DNA of 64,000 nt. It comes from Herpetosiphon llansteffanensis. GTDB lineage: Bacteria; Chloroflexota; Chloroflexia; Chloroflexales; Herpetosiphonaceae. The notes under the pieces were generated by a model that was given only the letters and a program-made list of their open reading frames with translations, was not told where the DNA came from and ran no database searches. The stretch spans positions 1 through 64,000 of the forward strand of contig NZ_PUBZ01000158.1 in assembly GCF_003205875.1 (NCBI RefSeq), given 5' to 3'. Shown piece by piece: positions 8,035 through 16,340 of the stretch (position 1 is its first letter; each line of letters opens with the position of its first letter). The position numbers and the translations under genes are program-made.

Positions 8035-8622
8035 ATGTCCGCTGGCCGATTTATTTATCAGTTCAGGGTTCCCGAATATTGGCGACGCTTGGTTGCTGTT
8101 ATTGCTGCAACGATTTATGCTTTCAGATTATTGCTGGGTCTTGATGCTGAGCCTGATCCTATGCTGCGCTGGGGATTAGCCATCATGCTCCTAACCTTTG
8201 CAAGTCGGATGGCGATTGATATGCTTTCGTATCTTGATATTAGCCATCAAGGCTTGATTATGCGTCGAGGTTGGCAATATTTTAGTATTCGCTGGGAGCA
8301 GATTGAATCGGTTGGCATGGCCCTCTATACTCGGCGCGATCTGCCATATATTGTGTTGCGTGAGCCGATTCGTGGCTTGCCACGCATAAAAATTCCCGAC
8401 CTGACTATTGAACAACAACAGCGCACACTGACCTTGGAAGGCTGGGCTGAATCCGAAATCATTGCAAAAGCACTGCATGCAGGTCTGAACACAGCTGGCC
8501 AACCTTGGCATGTGATTCCTAATTTTGCCTTGAGTCATCGCTATTTTATCTATTACCAGCGCCTCTACCTTTGGATCTTGGCTGGCGAGGTTGGCGTATT
8601 TGCCTATTTTGTGCTGGGTTAA
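8035..8622 (+). CDS. Membrane protein with a PH-like (YdbS/bPH-type) core, tentative
   Basis: This 195-residue protein has two hydrophobic helices near residues 18-37 and 46-66. A beta-rich part follows (DISHQGLIMRRGWQYF, IRWEQIESVGM), resembling the bacterial PH domains that follow paired membrane helices. A third hydrophobic stretch closes the protein (LYLWILAGEVGVFAYFVLG). The ATG at 8035 is preferred because GAGAGAA lies about 6 bases before it. The family call is only by resemblance. The 3' end of this gene has a diverged copy at 9473-9539, so a second paralogue once existed here. Confidence 0.65.
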   Translation: MSAGRFIYQFRVPEYWRRLVAVIAATIYAFRLLLGLDAEPDPMLRWGLAIMLLTFASRMAIDMLSYLDISHQGLIMRRGWQYFSIRWEQIESVGMALYTRRDLPYIVLREPIRGLPRIKIPDLTIEQQQRTLTLEGWAESEIIAKALHAGLNTAGQPWHVIPNFALSHRYFIYYQRLYLWILAGEVGVFAYFVLG

Positions 8623-8680
8623 TTCAGATTTTACTGCTACCCCAAACTAAACGTGAGGCTGTGTAATTAAAAAGGAGCCA

Positions 8681-8749
8681 ATGCTGCCATTAATTCTTAC
8701 CTCAAAAGTCACGTTTGCTTGTGGCCTGTGTGAATTCATCCAACAATGA
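8681..8749 (+). CDS. Possible 22-codon leader peptide
   Basis: AAAAAGGAG lies 5 bases before an ATG that opens a 22-codon frame ending in TGA at 8747-8749. It is followed 16 bp later by an intrinsic-terminator hairpin (8766-8804) and then by the small coiled-coil gene at 8819. The strong ribosome site and the order peptide-terminator-gene resemble a translational attenuator, but the peptide shows no run of one amino acid that would name its signal. Confidence 0.4.
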   Translation: MLPLILTSKVTFACGLCEFIQQ

Positions 8750-8765
8750 CCTTTTGGTGAGTGAC

Positions 8766-8804
8766 GAACCACTGTTCTACTTCTAGAATAGTGGTTCTTG
8801 TTTT
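8766..8804 (+). terminator. Terminator-like hairpin just before the small coiled-coil gene
   Basis: GAACCACTGTTCT (8766-8778) pairs with AGAATAGTGGTTC (8785-8797), 13 bp with one G-T wobble, followed by TTGTTTT. It could end the 8035 transcript or act as an attenuator for the gene at 8819, whose GAGGAG site begins about 5 bases after the T run. Confidence 0.7.
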
Positions 8805-8818
8805 AATGAGGAGCCACG

Positions 8819-9070
8819 ATGACTCGTGTATTACATCGCCGCAAACTTCGTGCCCAGATTACGCGCCTGAAGGCCCACATCCGCCGTGACGAGCTTGCCA
8901 TTGCTCAAATCGAACGCCATGCTCCCGACAATCCGCTGTTTCAACATACCAGCCGCGCTGCATTGATCGCCGTGATCGATGCGCGGCAACAACGGCAGCA
9001 AGAACGCCTGCTGCTGCTCGAAGCCCAACTCATCGCCTTCGATGCTGCGCACGAATCTGAAACCAACTAA
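8819..9070 (+). CDS. Small basic coiled-coil protein (tandem paralogue 1)
   Basis: This 83-residue protein is not recognised. It is almost wholly helical, with heptad-like spacing in two arms: a basic N-terminal arm (RRKLRAQITRLKAHIRRDE) and a C-terminal arm rich in Gln, Glu and Leu. A short PDNPLFQHTSRAALI centre separates them. The helix-break-helix layout suggests an antiparallel coiled-coil hairpin that may dimerise. A clear paralogue follows 64 bp downstream. A GAGGAG site precedes the ATG. It may be an adaptor or nucleic-acid-binding protein given its basic arm, but no function is supported. Confidence 0.72.
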   Translation: MTRVLHRRKLRAQITRLKAHIRRDELAIAQIERHAPDNPLFQHTSRAALIAVIDARQQRQQERLLLLEAQLIAFDAAHESETN

Positions 9071-9134
9071 CGATAGAATGTTCTTTGGCGCGTGACTTGC
9101 ATAGAGGCTCGATATTGCTCTTTTTGGAGGTTGT

Positions 9135-9383
9135 ATGAAACGCGTGCACTATCGCCAGCTTCGATCGCAAATCACGAGTTTGAAGGAACGTCATCGTCGA
9201 ACCGAACAGACGATTATGCGGGTGCAGCGCACTGCTGCCGACAATTCCTTGTTCGAGCACACCAGCCGCGAGGAATTGCTGGCATCGATGTATTCCAGTC
9301 AACGCCGCGATCAAGAACACATTTTAATTCTTGAAGCCGAGATTGAATCCTTGGATTCCCTCGTCGTTCGCGAGGCTGGCTAG
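9135..9383 (+). CDS. Small basic coiled-coil protein (tandem paralogue 2)
   Basis: This 82-residue protein aligns along its whole length with the preceding gene. Shared positions include the start (KRVHYRQLRSQIT), the central ADNSLFEHTSREELL and the C-terminal ILILEAEIESLD. The strongest identity lies in the DN-LF-HTSR centre, which is therefore the likely functional site. TTGGAGG precedes the ATG by a few bases. A good terminator follows at 9413-9436, so the pair forms its own unit. Function unknown. Confidence 0.72.
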   Translation: MKRVHYRQLRSQITSLKERHRRTEQTIMRVQRTAADNSLFEHTSREELLASMYSSQRRDQEHILILEAEIESLDSLVVREAG

Positions 9384-9412
9384 CCACGCTTGGCCGATAC
9401 CACGTTTTAACT

Positions 9413-9436
9413 GGCAGGTGATCCCTGCCTTTTTTT
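9413..9436 (+). terminator. Intrinsic terminator after the coiled-coil gene pair
   Basis: GGCAGG (9413-9418) and CCTGCC (9424-9429) form a stem with a TGATC loop, followed by seven T residues. Confidence 0.9.
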
Positions 9437-9472
9437 ATGCAGCATTGCAGCCATAGTAGAAGGTTAGCCATT

Positions 9473-9539
9473 CGCCTGTACCTTTGGATCTTGGCGGTGG
9501 AAGTTAGCGTGGTTGCCTATTTCGTGTGGGCTAATTTAG
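9473..9539 (+). pseudogene. Remnant of a second copy of the 8035 gene (C-terminal end only)
   Basis: The stretch is closely similar to the last about 67 bp of the gene at 8035-8622. It reads RLYLWILAVEVSVVAYFVW against RLYLWILAGEVGVFAYFVLG. The amino-acid pattern is kept better than the bases, so it descends from a once-functional paralogue. Nothing upstream of 9473 resembles the rest of that gene. Confidence 0.6.
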
Positions 9540-9838
9540 ACTCCATCGATAGCTGTTTCAGTATCAATTTGTTGTAGCGCTTGTTCAATGATGGTATGGA
9601 TGTGGTTGATTGCTGCGTGCTGCTCGGCCCAAACATCACTTGCAACGACCCGATCTTTAGCGGCTCCCAGCGAGATGCCATGAACAGTCCGCATGAAAAT
9701 CAACGCATTGATCATCAATAACCCTTGTGAGCGTGCCTAGGCGAGCAAGACCCGATCATCAGCAGCGAAGCCTGCGGGAATACAGGTTGCAAGGTGTTCT
9801 CTTAAATATTTACGATACGCATCATCGGTATTAATCAT
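9536..9838 (-). pseudogene. Short gene interrupted by an in-frame amber codon
   Basis: An ATG at 9838 (minus strand) opens a 33-codon frame that stops at TAG (9739-9737) and then continues in the same frame to a stop at 9536, about 100 codons in all. The second half contains MRTVHGISLGAAKDRVVAS, which faintly recalls the L7/L12 C-terminal helix (GL-L-EAKDLV). A TTG/ATG just after the stop could restart translation, giving about 59 residues. Most likely a decayed gene; a two-part functional arrangement or a sequencing error is possible. Confidence 0.5.
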
Positions 9839-10008
9839 TGCTCGGGCCTCGTGTGCTTGCCCCAAATGGGTTAATTAAGCTTGCGCTAGCATAGTATCAC
9901 TGATCTTTCTGCTTTGACACTCGTATAACCGCCGCGCTTAAATTGAAAACACCGCCATTGCTGACGATGTTTTCAATCACTTATTCTGTTTCAACCAGAA
10001 TGTGTACA

Positions 10009-10083
10009 TGGAGCGGGAGACGAGACTCGAACTCGCAACCATCTGCTTGGAAGGCAGATGCGCTACCATTGCGCTACTCCCGC
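10009..10083 (-). tRNA. tRNA-Gly (anticodon UCC)
   Basis: Read on the minus strand from 10083, the sequence begins GCGGGAG and its acceptor partner CTCCCGC lies at 10019-10013. It is followed by a T discriminator and an encoded CCA (10011-10009). The anticodon stem TCTGC/GCAGA encloses the loop CTTCCAA, giving TCC. The T arm contains GTTCGAGTC. The D arm with AGCGCAATGGTAGCGC is typical of glycine tRNA. Confidence 0.96.
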
Positions 10084-10198
10084 ATTTATTTTGCTAGCGC
10101 CAATAATGCCCGAAGATGGCGAATTTGTCAAGTCGGAGTAACCCTAAATTGTGATTGGAGTAGCCCTTCAGGTTTGATGAAGGGCTACTTCCTTGGGT

Positions 10199-10597
10199 TT
10201 ATTCTGGCACGTTAACATCAAACGTGGCTTGGTATTCTTTGCCAGCAAATTCGGCGAACACACTGACTGACCACGCTCCGCCCATGGTGTAAATGCCTTG
10301 GGCGCGATAATTGCCGTTGCCTTCGCCTTTGGCCAAGGGTTTGTTCTGGCCCATCGGCATCGACGGCATATCAATATCCAAATAGACATCGGCATTATCA
10401 ACTGGCTGGCCATTTTGGCTTACATTAATCACCCAAGTTTGGTCGGTATTTTGGCTCAGCGGGCTTTCAGCGGTGAGCTTGAGTGTCACGCCATCAACGG
10501 TTTTTTCGACAGGAGCCGGTACTTGCGCCCCATCATTGCCGCCACAGGCAACCAAACTCGTCAATAGTAATAGGCAGATCAAAAGTCGTTTTAACAC
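10199..10597 (-). CDS. Lipoprotein with FixH/YtkA-like domain
   Basis: The 132-residue precursor starts at a GTG (10597) placed 6 bases after GAGGAG; a longer frame exists but lacks such a site. The signal peptide LLICLLLLTSLVAC ends in a lipobox with cysteine at about residue 19. The mature part is an immunoglobulin-like domain: VTLKLTAESPL, a central MPSMPMG motif, then GGAWSVSVFAEFAG. This matches YtkA/FixH-like domains, often linked to copper handling or cytochrome oxidase assembly; the Met-rich MPSMPMG fits copper binding. It is 52 bp downstream of another small exported-protein gene. Confidence 0.83.
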   Translation of the reverse strand: MLKRLLICLLLLTSLVACGGNDGAQVPAPVEKTVDGVTLKLTAESPLSQNTDQTWVINVSQNGQPVDNADVYLDIDMPSMPMGQNKPLAKGEGNGNYRAQGIYTMGGAWSVSVFAEFAGKEYQATFDVNVPE

Positions 10598-10649
10598 AAG
10601 ATACTCCTCAAAAATAGCATTATTCAGCAGCAATTTTATTGATATGCGC

Positions 10650-11045
10650 TCATTTTGGTGGCGGCGCGAGCGGTGGCTGTGAGGCTTGGCTTTGCCAGAT
10701 GAGCGGGGCAGGCGAATATTTGCGCCAACGCCAGCTTAACATCATAATCAAGCCAGTATGACCAAGTAGCTTAAATAGCCCTTGGTTGGCGGGGTTGGGG
10801 TTTGAACTGGGAGCATGGGTGTGCAATTCACTAGCTGGTGGCTGCGATTCGGCGATCAAACAGATAAATATTCCCGAATCGAGCGCTTGATTTGCAGCGC
10901 TCAACTGGTTTGAGCGATCGCAATGCCACAAGCAACTTAGCGGGTTGAGCCAGCCAAGCATGAGGATGCAGAGTAACCCCAGCCAACGCTGCTGGCTGCT
11001 TGAAACGCTTGGGTGCTCGATTAAACGTAACGTCGCCGTTTGCAT
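10650..11045 (-). CDS. Small membrane/exported protein, possibly DUF2946-like
   Basis: This 131-residue protein has a hydrophobic N-terminal helix ending in NPLSCLWHCDRS. A His-containing Pro/Ser-rich middle (HTHAPSSNPN) follows, then a second hydrophobic helix (LLGHTGLIMMLSW) and a Pro-rich tail. Cys-x-x-His-Cys near a helix end, together with a FixH-like neighbour, loosely suggests metal handling as in DUF2946-type proteins. This is weak inference. No strong ribosome site was seen before the ATG. It is probably co-transcribed with the downstream lipoprotein gene. Confidence 0.55.
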   Translation of the reverse strand: MQTATLRLIEHPSVSSSQQRWLGLLCILMLGWLNPLSCLWHCDRSNQLSAANQALDSGIFICLIAESQPPASELHTHAPSSNPNPANQGLFKLLGHTGLIMMLSWRWRKYSPAPLIWQSQASQPPLAPPPK

Positions 11046-11107
11046 GCCAATCCATGAATTCGATAATTACTCAGGTTATCGTATCACAGATTTTGGGCTG
11101 TTAACCG

Positions 11108-11142
11108 CAGCCTGACCCATAGTTAACCAATGGGTCAGGCTG
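11108..11142 (-). terminator. Hairpin after aspS
   Basis: CAGCCTGACCCAT (11108-11120) and ATGGGTCAGGCTG (11130-11142) form a perfect 13-bp stem starting 13 bp beyond the aspS stop. There is no T run, so termination strength is uncertain. Confidence 0.6.
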
Positions 11143-11154
11143 GAGTGCTGGGAA

Positions 11155-12939
11155 TTAGCCGCGTGGCTCAACGCCATCGGCCAAGCGCAAGCCAAGCTCG
11201 CGCAATTGCTTGCTATCGACCGATGATGGTGCGTTCATCATCAGGTCTTCGGCGCGTTGGGTTTTGGGGAAGGCAATCACGTCGCGAATGTTGTCGGTAT
11301 CAGCCAGCAACATCACTAAGCGATCGATGCCTGGAGCCATGCCGCCGTGCGGTGGCGCACCATATTCGAAGGCTTCCAACATATGCCCGAAGCGTTTTTG
11401 AATTTCTTCTGGGCTGTAGGGCAAGCGATCGAAAATGTATTGTTGAATGCTGCGATCGTGAATCCGAATTGAGCCTGATGCCAACTCGTAGCCATTGCAG
11501 ACCAAATCGTAGGAAGCAGCCCGTACTCCTTCGAACTCGCCGCGCTGCATTTTCTCCACATCGGCAGGGTTGACCATACAGAATGGATGGTGGGCAGCAT
11601 CCCATTCGCCGCTCTCGGCATTGTATTCAAACATTGGGAAGTCGATCACCCAGGCAAAATGCATCAGATCTTTGTCGGCGAGATCAAGCCGTTTGGCCAT
11701 TTCGCGCCGCACTTTATCCAACGAGGCGGCCACAACTGCTGGTTTATCGGCAACATAGACGATTAAATCGCCTGCTTCTGCAGCAGTCGCAGCTTTCAAT
11801 TGCTCAAGTTGGGCTTGTTCGAAGAATTTGGCGATTGGTGAGCGCACGCTGCCATCAGCTTCGATTGCCATCCAGGCCATGCCTTTGGCTCCGCCGATTT
11901 TGGCAACTTCTTGCAGATCGTCGATTTGCTTGCGCGAATAGCTGCCACAGCCAGGCAAACGAATTGCTTGCACCTTGCCGCCGCTGCTGAGTGCGCCAGT
12001 AAACACGCCAAATTGGCTGTCTTTGACGATTTCTCCAACGTTGACAAACTTCAAATCGTAGCGCAAATCGGGCTTATCCGAGCCATAATATTCAATCGCA
12101 TCGGCGTAGGTCAAGCGTGGGAAGGGCGAAACTAAGCGTTTGTGCGGCGTAACATTGGCAACCAATTCGGTCATCAAGCGCTCAACTACATCGAGCACAT
12201 CATCTTGCTCGACAAAGCTCATTTCAATGTCGAGTTGGGTGAATTCTGGCTGGCGGTCGGCGCGCAAATCTTCATCACGCATACAGCGCGCAATTTGGAA
12301 ATACTTGTCGATGCCCGAAACCATCAACAATTGTTTGAGTTGCTGTGGCGATTGGGGCAAGGCGTAAAATTCGCCTGGGTGCAAGCGGCTTGGCACGAGG
12401 TAGTCGCGTGCGCCTTCAGGGGTGCTTTTCATCAAAATTGGGGTTTCAATTTCCCAAAAACCCTCAGCATCCATCCAATTGCGCATAAATTTGATGGTGC
12501 GATGGCGCAACCCAAGGATATGCTGCTGGCGTTCGCGGCGCAATTCGATATAACGATATTTGAGCCGCAGCGCTTCATCTTCGCCACCATCACGATTGAC
12601 CAAGATCGGCGGAGTTTTGGCAGTGTTGAGGATTTTGGCGCTCTGAACTTCGATTTCAATTGCGCCAGTATCCAAATTGCTATTCTCAGCGCCAGCAACC
12701 CGTGAGCGCACGCGGCCTGTTACTTGAATCACATACTCATTTTTGATGCTATCAAGCAGAGCGCGGGCTTCAGGATTCGATGACGGGTCGACAATCACTT
12801 GAGTCAAGCCATAGCGATCGCGCAAATCGATAAACAGCACAGTGCCATGGTCACGGCGGCGATGAACCCAACCAGCTAACGTCACGGTTTGGTCGATGTG
12901 GTCGCGGCGCAACTCGCCGCAAGTGTGAGTTCGGAGCAT
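11155..12939 (-). CDS. aspS: Aspartyl-tRNA synthetase
   Basis: The 594-residue product has the bacterial AspRS length and domain order. An N-terminal OB-fold anticodon-binding domain ([12 protein letters not shown] near residue 22) is followed by the class II catalytic core. Motif 2 is [19 protein letters not shown] near residue 220. The bacterial GAD insertion lies at roughly 290-420, and motif 3 ([19 protein letters not shown]) near residue 535. It charges tRNA-Asp, or both tRNA-Asp and tRNA-Asn in organisms lacking AsnRS. The ATG at 12939 follows a GAGGAGAG site; an upstream in-frame start adds 24 residues unlike the family. A hairpin lies just downstream. Confidence 0.97.
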   Translation of the reverse strand: MLRTHTCGELRRDHIDQTVTLAGWVHRRRDHGTVLFIDLRDRYGLTQVIVDPSSNPEARALLDSIKNEYVIQVTGRVRSRVAGAENSNLDTGAIEIEVQSAKILNTAKTPPILVNRDGGEDEALRLKYRYIELRRERQQHILGLRHRTIKFMRNWMDAEGFWEIETPILMKSTPEGARDYLVPSRLHPGEFYALPQSPQQLKQLLMVSGIDKYFQIARCMRDEDLRADRQPEFTQLDIEMSFVEQDDVLDVVERLMTELVANVTPHKRLVSPFPRLTYADAIEYYGSDKPDLRYDLKFVNVGEIVKDSQFGVFTGALSSGGKVQAIRLPGCGSYSRKQIDDLQEVAKIGGAKGMAWMAIEADGSVRSPIAKFFEQAQLEQLKAATAAEAGDLIVYVADKPAVVAASLDKVRREMAKRLDLADKDLMHFAWVIDFPMFEYNAESGEWDAAHHPFCMVNPADVEKMQRGEFEGVRAASYDLVCNGYELASGSIRIHDRSIQQYIFDRLPYSPEEIQKRFGHMLEAFEYGAPPHGGMAPGIDRLVMLLADTDNIRDVIAFPKTQRAEDLMMNAPSSVDSKQLRELGLRLADGVEPRG

Positions 12940-13068
12940 ACGACTGCTCTCCTCGCGTTTGGATAATAACAAAGCCAAAGCCACGCCAAGAAGCGGCACG
13001 TCGGTGTGCAACCAGCGTTGAGATCGCGGCTAGAGCCGTTGGGCGACAACACAATGTTGCGTATTTTA

Positions 13069-13088
13069 ACACAAGGATGTGCTTGTGT
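13069..13088. promoter_or_regulatory. Palindrome between aspS and the NfeD-like gene
   Basis: ACACAAG (13069-13075) and CTTGTGT (13082-13088) form a perfect 7-bp inverted repeat with a 6-bp centre. It lies about 113 bp before the + strand gene and 130 bp before aspS. It could be an operator; no regulator is identified. Confidence 0.3.
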
Positions 13089-13200
13089 CGCATCTGGCTT
13101 TTATGCTATGCTTCAGCAACCATCGATCGCGGTTCTTCAGCTGCAACATTTTAATAATTACCACGTACAGAAGCTACACTCGGATGTGGAGAAAACGCCC

Positions 13201-13806
13201 ATGAAGGTATGGACAACGTGGTACAACCTACCGTTTTTGATTAGTCTTGGCCTTGGTTTGGTTTTTGCGGTTTTGCAAATCGTTGGTGGCTTCGGCGATC
13301 ACGATAGCGATGCCGATATTGATAGTGATGGCCACGATTTGTTTGATGCCGCCCTCGATACGCTCGGGGTTGGCAAAGTGCCCCTCATGTTTATCCTCGT
13401 CAGTTTCTTATCGCTGTTTGGCTTAATTGGGTTGCTGCTGAATGCCATTGTGGTGCAAGTTGGCAGCGGCTACCAGAGCTGGTTTTTTGGCGTGATTTTG
13501 GTGCTGAGCTTGCCGCTGGCCTTTTTTGGTACTAGCCGCACCAGCAGAATCTTCGCAAAATTAGCTCCCGAAAGCACCAATGCAATTGGTTTTGAACAAT
13601 TGGTTGGTCGGGTTGGCCGCGTTAGTAGCCCAACCATTAGTATGACGTATGGTCGGGTTGAGGTGCGCGATCCCCATGGCTTATTGCACACGGTGTTTGC
13701 CCAATTAGCCACCGGCGAGCCATTACCAACCAATACCGAGGTAGCGTTGGTTGAATACGATAGTACGAAACGCTGTTTTATTGCCAAACAATTTCGTCAT
13801 TCGTGA
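13201..13806 (+). CDS. NfeD/YqiJ-like membrane protein with C-terminal OB fold
   Basis: The 201-residue protein has a hydrophobic N-terminal helix (FLISLGLGLVFAVLQIVGG), an acidic loop (DHDSDADIDSDGHD), then two more helices. It ends in an OB-like domain (about residues 125-200) with GFEQLVGRVGRVSSP and ALVEYDSTKRCFIAK. This layout matches YqiJ/NfeD-like partners of flotillins, and a flotillin gene follows 137 bp downstream. GGAGAAA precedes the chosen ATG; a longer frame upstream has no support. It probably sits in the membrane and helps organise or stabilise flotillin assemblies. Confidence 0.83.
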   Translation: MKVWTTWYNLPFLISLGLGLVFAVLQIVGGFGDHDSDADIDSDGHDLFDAALDTLGVGKVPLMFILVSFLSLFGLIGLLLNAIVVQVGSGYQSWFFGVILVLSLPLAFFGTSRTSRIFAKLAPESTNAIGFEQLVGRVGRVSSPTISMTYGRVEVRDPHGLLHTVFAQLATGEPLPTNTEVALVEYDSTKRCFIAKQFRHS

Positions 13807-13943
13807 GTGTTTGTGAAATGTAAGGAATTGTGCAATGTGATCTATGGTTGAAAAAGAAGGCTTAGTTTACGAGGGAACGTCTCTAGGGTGGCTCTTTTTG
13901 CAGTATATAGGCAGCATCCTAGGTTATAAAGGAGTTATCGATA

Positions 13944-16178
13944 ATGGAACAAATTGCAATCTTGGTTGGGGTGGCCATTCTCGTTATCATTCTGTTGCTG
14001 GTCGTGTTTTTTGCCTTGGTCAATCACTTTTATGTGAAAGCACCAGCCGACCGGACGTATGTGCGCACTGGCGGCAGCAAACCAAAAGTCGTTTTCAACG
14101 GCGGTAGCTGGGTGATTCCTGCTTTCCACGAAATTACGTGGGTTGATTTGCGCACGATGGATATTGATGTTGAGCGTACCGAGGCCAACGCCTTGCTCAC
14201 CATCGACCCACAATATGCCGATATTCGGGCGATTTTCTTTATCAAAGTTAATCCAATCGCTGAAGATATTGAGCGTGCTGCACGTACCATCGGTGGCAAA
14301 GAAGTTAATACCGATAGCGTTAAACGCTTGGTCGAAAGTAAATTGGAAGGTGCGTTGCGTGACGTAGCCGCAACCTTCACCTTGATGTCGTTGCACCAAG
14401 AACGCGAAAAATTTGTTGAACGAGTGCAAAATTTGGTTCGCAGTGATTTAGCTGAAAATGGTTTGGTGCTGGAAGCAGTTTCAATTACTGCATTAAAGAG
14501 TGCTCGCCAAGGTAGTTTTGGCACCGATGATGTGTTCGGGGCACAAGTGGCCCGCGCCAATGCAGAAGTTATTCAGCAAGCGCTGAAACAACGCAACGAA
14601 ATTGATCAAATGACCCAAACTGAAATTGCCAAGCGCAATGCAACTGCCGAACAAGAGCGCAACACGATTGAGCGCCAAAAGCAGTTGGAAATTGCCCGGC
14701 GCAATGCCAGCACTTCGCAGGAGCAAAATGATATTGAGCGCTCAAGCGAATTGGAAATTACGCGCCGCAACGCTGATGTTGACCAAGAAAAATTGAATTT
14801 GGAGCGAAATCTCTCGCAAGCTCGCGCAACCCAACAACGCGAAATTTTGATTCGCGAATCAGAAGAACGTACTGCTGCCGAGCGCGTTGCTTACGAACAA
14901 CAACAATCTGCTGAATTAAGTCGGGTTGAAAAAGAACGTACCATCGCCGAAGCTGAAAAACTCAAAGAACAAGCGGTGATGTTGGCCGAACAACGCAAGC
15001 AACAAGCGATTCAGTTGGCCGAACAAGAACGCCAGCGCGAAGTGCAGCGCAGCCAAGTTTTGCGTGAGCAAGCGATTCAAGTGGCCGACCGCGAACGCCA
15101 AGTGGCCTTGGCCCAAGAGCAAGCCAAGCTTGAACAAGCAGAAAAAGATCGTCTGGAAATTGCTGCCGAACGTGAAGTTGCCGAGCAAGGCGTGGTTACG
15201 GTGCAAGAACGGGCCGCTGCTGAACGTGAAGCGCAAATTCAAATTATCAATGCTGAACGTGATGCCAAGCGCGAAATTATCAATCGCAAAAACGAAGTCG
15301 AGCTAGAAACCTTCCGCCAAATTAAGCAGGCCGAAGCCGATGCTGAAGCCTTGAACAAGAAAGCAACCGCCGAAGCAAGCGCCGCAATCAAGATGGCCGA
15401 AGCACGCCGCACCGAAGCCCAAGCCATGTCTGATGCGGAAATCTTGCGCGCCGAAGCCAGCAAAGCCACGGTTGCCTCGCAAGGTTTGGCCGAAGCAGAA
15501 GTTATCAAGGCCAAAGCTGAAGCTTCACGGCTCGAAGCTGATGCGATTCGCGAACGTGGTTTGGCTGAAGCTGAAGCTGCTCGGGCCAAAGCACTGGCCG
15601 AAGCAGAAGGCCAGAAAGCCTTGGCCGAAGCCTTGGCCGCCCACGCTGGGGTGGCGCAAGAGCTAGAACTTGAACGGATTCGGATGCACGCCCAAGTTGA
15701 AATTGGTGTGGCGCAAGCCAAAGCCATGGGCGAAGCAATGGCCGCGATGGATTTCAAGCTTTATGGTACGCCAGAAACGGCCCAACAAATCCTGCGCATG
15801 ATCGGTTTGGCCGACGGCGTTGGCAGCTTGATCAACACCGCGCCAGCCCCATTGAAGGAGCTTGGCAATCGCTTGATCAGCCGCGTGTTGCCAGCCAACG
15901 GCAATGGCGCTACTGAAAAAACGGCTAGCAACGATAATGGCATGAATCTGACTTCTGCTCAGCCAGTATTGCGCGAAGCAGCCTTGATTGCCAGCCAATA
16001 CTTGAGCGCTGAAGAACTGCAAAGCCTAAACGTTGGGGCAGCTCTTGAGCAAGTCTTGAGTGTCGCCAGTACAGAGCAACAGCCAGTTTTGCACAAAGTG
16101 CAGGGAATGCTGCAATTGATGCCACAATTGGCCGAACAACCACTGAACAGCGTGCTTATGTTGGTCCAAAATAGCTAA
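13944..16178 (+). CDS. Flotillin-family protein (SPFH domain, YqiK-like)
   Basis: This 744-residue protein has one N-terminal membrane helix (about residues 5-27) and an SPFH/band-7 domain to about residue 200 (YVRTGGSKPKVVFNGGSW, DIRAIFFIKV, LEGALRDVAATF). A very long Ala/Glu/Gln-rich coiled coil (about 205-590) with repeated EAE/AEA heptads follows, then a C-terminal region with KLYGTPETAQQILRMIG. Flotillins scaffold membrane microdomains. It is longer than typical FloA/FloT and closer in size to YqiK. A strong AAAGGAG site precedes the ATG. Its neighbours are the NfeD/YqiJ-like gene and a DAK2-like gene, and a terminator follows. Confidence 0.93.
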   Translation: MEQIAILVGVAILVIILLLVVFFALVNHFYVKAPADRTYVRTGGSKPKVVFNGGSWVIPAFHEITWVDLRTMDIDVERTEANALLTIDPQYADIRAIFFIKVNPIAEDIERAARTIGGKEVNTDSVKRLVESKLEGALRDVAATFTLMSLHQEREKFVERVQNLVRSDLAENGLVLEAVSITALKSARQGSFGTDDVFGAQVARANAEVIQQALKQRNEIDQMTQTEIAKRNATAEQERNTIERQKQLEIARRNASTSQEQNDIERSSELEITRRNADVDQEKLNLERNLSQARATQQREILIRESEERTAAERVAYEQQQSAELSRVEKERTIAEAEKLKEQAVMLAEQRKQQAIQLAEQERQREVQRSQVLREQAIQVADRERQVALAQEQAKLEQAEKDRLEIAAEREVAEQGVVTVQERAAAEREAQIQIINAERDAKREIINRKNEVELETFRQIKQAEADAEALNKKATAEASAAIKMAEARRTEAQAMSDAEILRAEASKATVASQGLAEAEVIKAKAEASRLEADAIRERGLAEAEAARAKALAEAEGQKALAEALAAHAGVAQELELERIRMHAQVEIGVAQAKAMGEAMAAMDFKLYGTPETAQQILRMIGLADGVGSLINTAPAPLKELGNRLISRVLPANGNGATEKTASNDNGMNLTSAQPVLREAALIASQYLSAEELQSLNVGAALEQVLSVASTEQQPVLHKVQGMLQLMPQLAEQPLNSVLMLVQNS

Positions 16179-16189
16179 ACTAGTGCTTG

Positions 16190-16232
16190 ATGGCTGCTCG
16201 TACTTAACCAGTGCGAGCAGCCATTGCTGTTT
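16190..16232 (+). terminator. Intrinsic terminator after the flotillin gene
   Basis: ATGGCTGCTCG (16190-16200) pairs with CGAGCAGCCAT (16214-16224), followed by TGCTGTTT. Confidence 0.85.
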
Positions 16233-16340
16233 AACAATTGAGTTTCGCAAGCCAAGCTGCTAGAATCGTGATAATTGGTGGTACGAAAATCGCAGTAGTC
16301 GCTGTAGGATTATGTGCTTTGCACCAAAAGGAGTTGTTGT

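Noticed and set aside
13844-14107. 87-codon frame between the NfeD-like and flotillin genes
   Set aside because: It runs into the flotillin gene in another frame and has no ribosome site or family features.
15239-15757. Ala/Ser-rich 172-codon minus-strand frame
   Set aside because: Created by the Ala/Glu coiled-coil codons of flotillin read backwards.
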